From a virus, in IMG/VR virus record IMGVR_UViG_3300007522_000067, positions 1 to 22,991 of that record: 22,991 nucleotides of DNA. One strand, written 5' to 3'. The position numbers and the translations under genes were made by a program. Below, one piece after another: positions 1 to 5,209 of this stretch. Numbering within the stretch: position 1 is the stretch's first letter; the number at the start of each line of letters is the position of its first letter. The notes under the pieces were generated by a model. That model was given only the letters and a program-made list of their open reading frames with translations. It was not told the DNA's origin and made no database searches.

Positions 1-603
1 GTGAAAATCTGGAGGTGCCACATACTCAGAAACAAAAACTCTATTGTTTTTTGATAGTTGACGCGCCCACTCCCAGAATTCGTCACTATCGAACCCATTT
101 CTATACTTTGTAGTGCCCTTATACGGAGGGTCACAATACACTACACAATCGTGTAATTCTAAGGTTCTATAATCTTGAACCTCTAATATAACTCTTTGTA
201 GGAGTGTAGATTGCCTCATTGCGTCTCTATAACTTTCCGCAACATAATCTCTCTCACCCACCGAATCCCTACGCCACCCGCCCCACCACTTTCCCCCATA
301 GGACAAGCAATAGCCAGCATAAGAATGTAGTGGATGCAGGACATCTTTTTTAACTAACATATAATCACTTTCTGTAAATTCTAAGCTAGAGGAAGGTAGT
401 ATTTCCAGCCTGTCTCTAATCGTTTTAAGAGCATTAATCGTAGCTGGATGAGAATCAAACCCCTTCCTAGTGGTGTCTTTGCTTATCTGTTCAATACTGT
501 TACCTCCACCTACAAACGGTTCAACGTAAACATCTCCACGTTTAAGCTGAAATAAAGGTATTAATTCTTTAATAATACGCTTTTTAGACCCCATATACTT
601 CAT
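1..603 (-). CDS. D12-class (Dam-like) N6-adenine DNA methyltransferase, C-terminus beyond window
   Basis: The open frame reads leftward from ATG at 603 to the window edge, giving 201 residues with no stop. It starts MKYMGSKKRI, a usual opening for D12-class methyltransferases. The S-adenosylmethionine-binding motif EPFVGGGN is at residues 28-35 and the catalytic motif DPPY at 158-161. Motif I preceding DPPY is the alpha-class (Dam, DpnM) order. The stretch SYGGKWWGGWRRD (101-113) and the downstream VFVSEY also fit the family. The enzyme would transfer a methyl group to the N6 of adenine at a short DNA site, and in a phage this commonly protects against host restriction. GGAGGA lies just upstream of the start. 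It is probably co-transcribed with the small membrane-protein gene 26 bp upstream. The target site cannot be read from the sequence. The C-terminus is missing only because the window ends. Confidence 0.9.
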   Translation of the reverse strand, partial: MKYMGSKKRIIKELIPLFQLKRGDVYVEPFVGGGNSIEQISKDTTRKGFDSHPATINALKTIRDRLEILPSSSLEFTESDYMLVKKDVLHPLHSYAGYCLSYGGKWWGGWRRDSVGERDYVAESYRDAMRQSTLLQRVILEVQDYRTLELHDCVVYCDPPYKGTTKYRNGFDSDEFWEWARQLSKNNRVFVSEYVAPPDFH

Positions 604-629
604 GTTGTTCCTCCCGTCTGTGTTCGTGC

Positions 630-878
630 TTATTTACCATCACCATACATTAAATCGTCCATTGCTTTCTTATCCTCTTCCCGCTCTGCTCTCAACCATG
701 CTAAATTGTCTTGTTCCACCTTAGCGTATACTTTCACTGTAGGCTCCGATCTCACGTACACTTTCTTGGTTCTACATTCATCAATGATTGCTGCTAACAC
801 TCTAAGAGCAATCAGGCCACCCCAGAATATCACCATCCCATACACCCATAGTGTGAACAATGCATAGATGATTCCCAT
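630..878 (-). CDS. small single-pass membrane protein, function unknown
   Basis: This gene encodes 82 residues. One long hydrophobic segment (about residues 3-33, rich in aromatic and aliphatic residues, with a few glycines) is followed by a charged, probably cytoplasmic tail (34-82) rich in Lys, Arg, Glu and Asp. The start is supported by AAGGAG (complement of 885-890), seven bases upstream of ATG at 878. The gene lies 26 bp upstream of the methyltransferase on the same strand, so the two probably form one leftward transcript. I do not recognise the family. Small membrane proteins of this shape occur in phage early or accessory regions and could act in superinfection exclusion or lysis control, but nothing in the sequence shows which. 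Confidence 0.7.
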   Translation of the reverse strand: MGIIYALFTLWVYGMVIFWGGLIALRVLAAIIDECRTKKVYVRSEPTVKVYAKVEQDNLAWLRAEREEDKKAMDDLMYGDGK

Positions 879-893
879 TTCGTTCTCCTTGTT

Positions 894-907
894 TGTGTGT
901 GTGTGTG
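894..907. repeat. (TG)7 dinucleotide repeat in the leftward 5' UTR
   Basis: Seven TG units, read as CA in the leftward mRNA, lie directly upstream of the AAGGAG ribosome-binding site of the small membrane-protein gene and downstream of the putative leftward promoter. Such tracts can slip during replication. CA-rich leaders can also raise translation. Confidence 0.6.
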
Positions 908-920
908 CTTCTATATGTTA

Positions 921-949
921 ACTATAGCACACTCTCACAGAATGTGTGA
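921..949 (-). promoter_or_regulatory. possible leftward extended -10 promoter for the 878-1 genes
   Basis: On the minus strand the sequence reads TGC-TATAGT (complement of 921-929), an extended -10 box with five of six consensus bases. The matching -35 position (about 944-949) is poor (TCACAC), which fits an extended -10 or activator-dependent promoter. The start point would be near 914, giving a leader of about 35 nt to the ATG at 878. The TTACAC repeats lie just upstream of it. Confidence 0.35.
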
Positions 950-954
950 TGTCT

Positions 955-982
955 TTACACATTTGTTACACAATCGTTACAC
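955..982. repeat. three TTACAC hexamers at exact 11-bp spacing
   Basis: TTACAC occurs at 955-960, 966-971 and 977-982, so the copies share one face of the helix. The first two are followed by A and an AT-rich spacer ending in G. The array sits about 40-70 bp upstream of the presumed leftward start point, where an activator would bind. It could equally be a short iteron array. No protein that binds it is identifiable in the window. Confidence 0.45.
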
Positions 983-1765
983 CTCTCTTGTCATCTCCTT
1001 ATCTCCTTATATGTATGCACCATCACGTGCACTGCCCAGAAACATGCACCCCCCTACCCTCCAAATGTACGTGTTTAACATCGTCATCCCCCTTATATAC
1101 GTACCCTCAACCTCCCCACCCCTCAGGCACCTCAAGAAGAACGCAGCACCCCACGCACATGCAGCGTGACTACATAGGACACACACGTGCAGTGCTAGCG
1201 TGTGAATGTGTAGAAGATGTATGGGGGGCATGAATTATTATCTATATGGTAGGGGCGACCCCAAAGACGTGCGTTTGAGCCTCTCTGGCCGAGGTACCTG
1301 TGCACCATTTCTCATGTTTTTTACCTCTGTTTTTTGGGGGCTTTTGTTCCCTCAAGTGACCCTAAATCGTACTCCGTCAGAGGGATGGTACGATGGAGGA
1401 CAAGCTATTGAATGTATTGTATTTTTAGGGGAAGACACTAAGTTGTGGAAAAGCGACATCGTACTGTATATATTCCGAGACACTATAGAGGCATTTTTTG
1501 GGGACAATATCCAGGTGGAAGGAGAGAGCGCAGCAAACTCCACTGTGGGGATTCTTTGGCGAATACTGTGAGCGCCCCAAAAACACCACGGCAATCTAGG
1601 GGGTCTGGGGCGAGAGGCTAGAAGGCAGGACGAAGCAGGGCGAGGACACTGGAAGGCATTATGTAGAGATGATCTATGGGGTAGCTTAGGTGTACTGGCG
1701 TTCGTTCAATAGGCGTGCTCTACAGAGGTCTCTAGGGAATACGCATTTATTTTCACCTAGGGGGG
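983..1765. other. gene-poor stretch of the divergent control region
   Basis: About 780 bp hold no gene I can support. The part from 983 to about 1170 is pyrimidine-rich with runs of C. The part from about 1590 to 1700 is purine-rich. The longest frame, 1230-1571 on the plus strand (113 codons from ATG 1230), has G-rich sequence only one base before its ATG instead of a correctly spaced ribosome-binding site, and it matches no family I know. A short inverted repeat (CACACG 1182-1187, CGTGTG 1199-1204) and a GGGG-CGA-CCCC hairpin near 1251-1265 are the only local structures. I see no tRNA. Confidence 0.5.
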
Positions 1766-1795
1766 TTGACAGTAGGGGTACACTATGGGTATAAT
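1766..1795 (+). promoter_or_regulatory. sigma-70 promoter P1 (rightward)
   Basis: TTGACA (1766-1771) and TATAAT (1790-1795) are both perfect consensus boxes, 18 bp apart. Transcription would start near 1802 and run through the dyad repeats and promoter P2 into the late operon. No gene lies immediately downstream, so P1 feeds the same leader as P2 or makes a separate RNA. Confidence 0.75.
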
Positions 1796-1832
1796 GCACT
1801 AAGGGTTTCATATTAAAACAACTTAAGGGAAT

Positions 1833-1866
1833 TACTACTTAGTACTATATAGACTACTACTTAGTA
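1833..1866. promoter_or_regulatory. pair of identical 12-bp dyads, operator-like
   Basis: The perfect dyad TACTA-CT-TAGTA occurs at 1833-1844 and again at 1855-1866, with centres 22 bp apart, about two helical turns. A third copy on the other strand at 1998-2009 matches 10 of 12 positions. The pair lies just downstream of the P1 start, where a bound dimer could block or modulate P1 transcription before it reaches P2. Confidence 0.5.
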
Positions 1867-1954
1867 ATATCGTAGAGGTGCCCAGAAAAGTGGGTTGGTG
1901 TCAAGGGGCGGAATGTTAAAGTAGCGTAAAGAAGACAACGTCATAGTGAAATGC

Positions 1955-1983
1955 TTGACAGATGCATATTAGTATGCTATTAT
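1955..1983 (+). promoter_or_regulatory. sigma-70 promoter P2 with extended -10, candidate late promoter
   Basis: TTGACA (1955-1960) and TATTAT (1978-1983) are separated by the optimal 17 bp, and TGC at 1975-1977 adds an extended -10 element. Transcription should start near 1990. The first gene begins only at 2311, after a structured leader and an intrinsic terminator. This is the layout of lambdoid late promoters of the pR' type. Confidence 0.8.
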
Positions 1984-1997
1984 GTATTTAAGGAAAG

Positions 1998-2009
1998 TTC
2001 TAAGTAGCA
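1998..2009. promoter_or_regulatory. third, inverted operator-like copy downstream of P2
   Basis: The site matches the reverse complement of the 12-bp dyad at 1833 and 1855 in 10 of 12 positions, including the full CTAAGTAG core (2000-2007). It lies about 10-20 bp past the expected P2 start point, where a bound protein could act on initiation or early elongation. Confidence 0.35.
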
Positions 2010-2183
2010 CATTTCAAGGGTAGAGTTTAGAGCATGCTTAACCGGCGTGCTACTAGACTCTTTCCTTGGCACCTCATCAGCAGGCAATAGCCAGATACGC
2101 TGACATGGCCTTATGGAGAGGTCTATATAAAACTCCGCGGTTTCGAGGTAACGCCCTATGTAGTTCATCTACGTTAAAAAACC

Positions 2184-2242
2184 TCACCTTCTTCCCCCTC
2201 CTAACTACCCTATCGCCTGTCAAGGTGACATTCTGGGTAGTT
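2184..2242 (+). other. H-type pseudoknot-like RNA fold in the leader
   Basis: Two perfect complementary pairs are interleaved. Stem 1 is TCACCTT 2184-2190 with AAGGTGA 2222-2228 (7 bp). Stem 2 is AACTACCC 2203-2210 with GGGTAGTT 2235-2242 (8 bp). The connecting loops are 12, 11 and 6 nt. Because the stems cross and share no bases, both can form together only as a pseudoknot. The fold ends 22 nt before the terminator stem, a good position to influence termination. Confidence 0.45.
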
Positions 2243-2264
2243 TCTATTTAGTAAAATAAAAAGT

Positions 2265-2286
2265 AGGCCTCTTAGTGAGGCCTTTT
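2265..2286 (+). terminator. intrinsic terminator upstream of the late operon
   Basis: A 7-bp perfect stem AGGCCTC (2265-2271) / GAGGCCT (2277-2283) has a 5-nt loop and continues into a short T run (TTTT 2283-2286). An A-rich stretch precedes it. The structure ends 24 bp before the first late gene, so it sits between the promoters and the whole operon and acts as an attenuator unless polymerase is modified. Confidence 0.75.
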
Positions 2287-2310
2287 GTCGTCTATATTAA
2301 AGGAACCTTT

Positions 2311-2871
2311 ATGCTACCCATCCTCACTACGTTGTTTTCTATGTTGTCTTCCATCCCGGGAACCCTTGGTAAATACTTCGAAACTAAAGCTACAATTGAG
2401 AAGATAAAGCTAGACACCCAGAAAGAGATAGCATTAACACAACTTAAAGCTGCGGCTGAGATGGGCATAGCAGAGACGAATAAAAGCAAGGCAGCGCTTG
2501 GAGCCACTTCCCCCACATTCAAATACTTCACTTTCTTTATGTGGTTTGGTCCTTTTATAATAGGCACTACATTCCCTAAGTATTCAGCAGACATATTCTT
2601 AAACCTAGGTAGCATGCCTGAATGGTATGTTCAAAGCTGTATGATTATTATGTTTACAGTTTGGGGAATTACAGTTAGTAAAGAAGCCATCGGTAATGTG
2701 TTTAGTAGTTTAGGTGGTTACTTTGGGTCTAAGCGTCATCACAAAGAAGTGATGGCTAAGATTGACCGTAAGGCTCTCTTCGATGACTTGAGAGACGTGA
2801 TATTCAAACAGGGCATGACCCAGCTACAAGTGAAAGAGATAGAGCGGGCATTAGACGAACAAGGGGCATGA
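2311..2871 (+). CDS. putative holin-like membrane protein with C-terminal helical domain
   Basis: This is the first gene of the late operon, 186 residues. I chose ATG 2311 because AAGGAA sits six bases upstream. The in-frame GTG at 2275 falls inside the terminator and has no ribosome-binding site. Residues 1-20 are a hydrophobic or amphipathic start and 25-65 a charged helix. Two membrane segments lie at about 71-87 and 105-122. The layout resembles the three-TM holin family found in phages and gene transfer agents (GTA_holin_3TM). The C-terminal domain (145-186) carries LFDDLRDVI followed by GMTQLQVKEIERAL, similar to a helical motif seen near phage lysozymes and holins. By position and topology a holin or lysis-associated role is likely; a structural membrane protein is the alternative. 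The product would act in the inner membrane. Confidence 0.6.
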   Translation: MLPILTTLFSMLSSIPGTLGKYFETKATIEKIKLDTQKEIALTQLKAAAEMGIAETNKSKAALGATSPTFKYFTFFMWFGPFIIGTTFPKYSADIFLNLGSMPEWYVQSCMIIMFTVWGITVSKEAIGNVFSSLGGYFGSKRHHKEVMAKIDRKALFDDLRDVIFKQGMTQLQVKEIERALDEQGA

Positions 2872-2884
2872 CATAGGGAATAAC

Positions 2885-3118
2885 ATGGAACTAACAGACA
2901 TTGTAAAGTATTCCATAGACCTCGTGATAATCCCTATTGGGGTTTTCATCTGGTGGGGATTCAACAAACACGTACTACGGATGGACGATATGCATAGGCG
3001 CCTCTCCGACAATGAGAGAGATATCGCAGTGATAGAAAATCAAATGCTAAACATTAAAGAAGACATATCAGAAATCAAATACGGCATTAACAATATGCTG
3101 GTGTTACTGAGGAAATAA
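2885..3118 (+). CDS. small membrane protein with C-terminal coiled coil (possible holin or inner-membrane spanin)
   Basis: The 77-residue product has one membrane segment (about residues 7-27, rich in Ile, Val and Trp) followed by a 45-residue helical region with heptad-like spacing of Ile, Leu and Met (about 33-75). It begins 13 bp after the holin-like gene and ends one base before terS. One N-terminal TM plus a coiled coil is the shape of i-spanins and of some small phage holins. No lipobox gene (o-spanin) is nested in or next to it that I can see, so the spanin reading is open. AGGGA lies upstream of the start. Confidence 0.6.
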   Translation: MELTDIVKYSIDLVIIPIGVFIWWGFNKHVLRMDDMHRRLSDNERDIAVIENQMLNIKEDISEIKYGINNMLVLLRK

Positions 3119-3119
3119 T

Positions 3120-3596
3120 ATGACGGGTAGAGTGATAGAGGACGGAGTAGTTATAGAAGAAAAGGCTACAAAGGCTAAATACACTCCCGACATGTGTGAC
3201 AAGATAATAGCCGTGGCTTCTAAAGGTGGACATATTCCTGCGATGATGATGGCAATAGGGGTCAAGAGTAAGGACACGTGGTATCGATGGATAAAGGACT
3301 ACCCAGAGTTTAAAGAAGCTGTAGAGTTTGCTAAGATTAGTAACCAAGCGTTCATGGAAGACATAGGGATGCGTGCTATTGTAGGCACCATTCCTAACTT
3401 CAATTCTCCTACGTACGCTCTTGTAATGCACAACAAATTCAAGGAAGACTATAAGAGAGACACAGGAGGAGGTGACCGCGTAGAAGTAACCATCAACAAC
3501 CTCAACCTTACGTCTGAAGAGATAAGTTTAAAGATAGCACAGAAGTTACAGAAGTTAAAAGGGCTAGGTGTAGACATTGGTCAACAAGAAGATTAA
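3120..3596 (+). CDS. terS: terminase small subunit
   Basis: This 158-residue protein has a helix-turn-helix region at about residues 21-62: KYTPDMCDKIIAVASKGG, then IPAMMMAIGVKSKDTWYRWI. That is the typical opening of small terminases, which recognise the packaging start site and load the large subunit on it. The middle (about 65-115) is helical with YALVMHNKFKEDYKRD, a common segment of the family, and the C-terminus is a charged amphipathic helix (about 133-152). The ATG follows the preceding stop by one base, with AGGA upstream. Its place ahead of the large terminase, with only one very small gene between, supports the call. The pac or cos site itself is not identifiable. Confidence 0.8.
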   Translation: MTGRVIEDGVVIEEKATKAKYTPDMCDKIIAVASKGGHIPAMMMAIGVKSKDTWYRWIKDYPEFKEAVEFAKISNQAFMEDIGMRAIVGTIPNFNSPTYALVMHNKFKEDYKRDTGGGDRVEVTINNLNLTSEEISLKIAQKLQKLKGLGVDIGQQED

Positions 3597-3608
3597 CAGG
3601 AGAGAAGT

Positions 3609-3731
3609 ATGATTATGAAATTAGTTGGTTTTATTAAGAAGTTGTTTAAAGCTGTAGATAGCTTGATTGCTAAATTGATAGGTAAAATTAAAGACCTATT
3701 AAAATGGTCATTTAAAGTTGTAGTGGGCTAA
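3609..3731 (+). CDS. 40-residue cationic amphipathic peptide between the terminase genes
   Basis: ATG 3609 is preceded by a strong, well-spaced ribosome-binding site (AGGAGAG at 3598-3604). The frame fills the gap between terS and terL exactly: 12 bp after one and 18 bp before the other. The peptide begins MIMKLVGFIKKLFKAVDSLI and continues AKLIGKIKDLLKWSFKVVVG. It has nine Lys against two Asp, and hydrophobic residues recur every three to four positions, so it should form an amphipathic helix. This is the composition of membrane-active antimicrobial-type peptides. A phage precedent is the disruptin gp28 of phage phiKT, a small cationic peptide needed for lysis. A lysis or membrane role is inference; a small terminase-associated factor is the alternative. 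Confidence 0.65.
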   Translation: MIMKLVGFIKKLFKAVDSLIAKLIGKIKDLLKWSFKVVVG

Positions 3732-3749
3732 CATAACTCGGAGAATACT

Positions 3750-5207
3750 TTGGTCAATAAAACAACGGCAGAGCTTCAAGAGCTATTAGAGTTGCTTGAG
3801 GCCAAAGAGTCCGAACTGCAATACAATAAAATGAACGCTATATTCCCTCTTACAGGACCTTACAGGTTAGAGCTCTACCCCAAGCATGCAGCATTCTTAT
3901 CGGCAGGCGCAGGACATCAGGAGAGAGCCTTCCTAGCAGCAAACAGAACAGGTAAAACACTCACGGGTGCATTCGAAATGGCATGTCACCTTACAGGCGC
4001 ATACCCATCTTGGTGGAAGGGTAAGAAGTTTCTCAACGCCATAGACGCGTGGGCTGTAGGTGTAAGCAACCAAGCAACAAAAGAAATTCAACAATACGAA
4101 CTACTAGGTGACATATCAGACCCCGGGTCAGGTATGGTTCCTAAGGCAAACATAGTTAGATTCACTAAGAAGCCCGGAGTTGCGGACGCTATAGAAACAC
4201 TATACGTAAAGCATTCTTCAGGTGGGATTAGTAAAGTTACATTCAAGAGTTACGAGCAAGGACGGATATCGTTCCAGGGAACAAAGAAACAATGCGTGTG
4301 GCTCGATGAGGAACCTACTGACCAAGGCATATACACTGAGTGTTTGACAAGGTTAATGGACAAATTCAACCCCGGCATCATATATTGTACCTTCACCCCT
4401 TTATTTGGGCTCTCAGATGTGGTATTATCATTTATACCGAACGGTTCTTTTCCAGCGGGAGGAACTACAGTTGAGAATCCCCAGAAGTTTGTAGTGAACG
4501 TAGACTGGAGCGAAGTACCTCACTTAGATGAAACACAAAAAGCCAACATATTAAAATCATATTCAGCACATGAAAGAGATGCTCGAAGCAAGGGTATTCC
4601 TTCGTTAGGTGCAGGTGCCATATACCCCTATTTAGAAGAAAACATCTCATGTGAGGCAAGAGACATTCCACCGTGGTGGCCTAAAGGCTTCGGCTTAGAC
4701 ACTGGATGGAGCAGAACCGCAGCCGTATGGGGGGCACGTGACCCTGACAGCGGCATCATGTACATCTATTCAGAACACTATGCCTCAGAATCTCACCCTG
4801 CCATTCACGCCTCTGCTATTAAAGCACGCGGTAATTGGATTATGGGAGCAGCAGACCCTGCGGGCGCTAACCAGAGCGACGGCAAGAAGATATTTGACTT
4901 GTATGTACAAGAAGGGCTAGACATTGTTAAAGCAGAGAAGGCCGACAGGGAAGGTGGTATATTGAAAGTTGGTCAAATGTTTGAAAGTGGACAGCTTAAG
5001 ATATTTAGTACATGTAAGAACATATTAAATGAACTACGGCTCTATAGACGAGACGAGAAAGGCACTATTATTAAAAGAAACGACCATGCTTTAGATGCAT
5101 TACGTTACTTATGTACCACAGGCATGCAATACATGCAGGTGGAACCTGATGGAAGAGGTGGAGAATCCTCCTCTAATGATTCAAGAGATGAATACACAGG
5201 ATATTAA
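3750..5207 (+). CDS. terL: terminase large subunit (packaging ATPase and nuclease)
   Basis: This 485-residue protein is the DNA-packaging motor and headful or site nuclease. Its N-terminal ATPase has a Walker A motif AANRTGKT (63-70), a Walker B motif CVWLDEEP (182-189) with the catalytic Glu after Asp186, and a coupling motif TFTP (214-217). The C-terminal RNase H-like nuclease shows the acidic residues expected: GFGLDTG (Asp317), AADPAG (Asp369) and NDHALDALRY (Asp445/Asp449). Length and motif order fit a P22-like large terminase. Translation appears to start at TTG 3750, with GGAG at 3740-3743 six bases upstream; the first in-frame ATG is at residue 28 and would leave an upstream conserved-looking segment unused. 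Weak TTG initiation could lower its yield relative to neighbours. Confidence 0.95.
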   Translation: MVNKTTAELQELLELLEAKESELQYNKMNAIFPLTGPYRLELYPKHAAFLSAGAGHQERAFLAANRTGKTLTGAFEMACHLTGAYPSWWKGKKFLNAIDAWAVGVSNQATKEIQQYELLGDISDPGSGMVPKANIVRFTKKPGVADAIETLYVKHSSGGISKVTFKSYEQGRISFQGTKKQCVWLDEEPTDQGIYTECLTRLMDKFNPGIIYCTFTPLFGLSDVVLSFIPNGSFPAGGTTVENPQKFVVNVDWSEVPHLDETQKANILKSYSAHERDARSKGIPSLGAGAIYPYLEENISCEARDIPPWWPKGFGLDTGWSRTAAVWGARDPDSGIMYIYSEHYASESHPAIHASAIKARGNWIMGAADPAGANQSDGKKIFDLYVQEGLDIVKAEKADREGGILKVGQMFESGQLKIFSTCKNILNELRLYRRDEKGTIIKRNDHALDALRYLCTTGMQYMQVEPDGRGGESSSNDSRDEYTGY

Positions 5208-5209
5208 AC

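Larger units (their letters stand above)
1990..2287 (+). ncRNA. structured late leader RNA ending at an intrinsic terminator
   Basis: The leader runs from the expected P2 start to the terminator, about 300 nt. It contains a run of complementary segments: AGCATGC/GCGTGCT (2031-2037/2045-2051, one U-G pair), TCAGC/GCTGA (2077-2081/2099-2103), GTAG/CTAC (2160-2163/2169-2172), an interleaved pair of perfect stems (2184-2242), then the terminator. No ribosome-binding site precedes any frame inside it. If the terminator works, a discrete small RNA would accumulate, as the lambda 6S RNA does from pR'. The 5' end is inferred from the promoter, not observed. Confidence 0.5.

Noticed and set aside
1182-1204. 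CACACG/CGTGTG inverted repeat
   Set aside because: It is six base pairs with an 11-base loop in GT-rich sequence; likely chance.
897-1233. Overlapping frames on both strands across the pyrimidine-rich part
   Set aside because: They are products of low-complexity sequence (His, Pro, Thr-rich) without start signals.
1230-1571. Plus-strand frame of 113 codons in the control region
   Set aside because: It has no correctly spaced ribosome-binding site (the G run ends one base before the ATG), no recognisable motif and an irregular composition near its start. A real orphan gene cannot be excluded, so it is mentioned under the gene-poor stretch.
2107-2111. GGCCT that could pair with AGGCC of the terminator (2265-2269) as an antiterminator
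   Set aside because: It is only five base pairs over a long distance and GGCC is self-complementary; too weak to claim.
2067-2154. Possible tRNA-like fold in the leader (TTCGAGG loop, several short stems)
   Set aside because: No acceptor stem or consistent D and anticodon arms can be drawn, and the T-loop consensus is not met.
2066-2251. Frame inside the late leader (61 codons, or 48 from ATG 2105)
   Set aside because: No ribosome-binding site precedes any start. The same bases make the stems of the leader, and the protein lacks a sensible pattern.
2275-2310. Upstream GTG start for the holin-like gene
   Set aside because: It lies in the loop of the terminator and has no ribosome-binding site; ATG 2311 has a good one.
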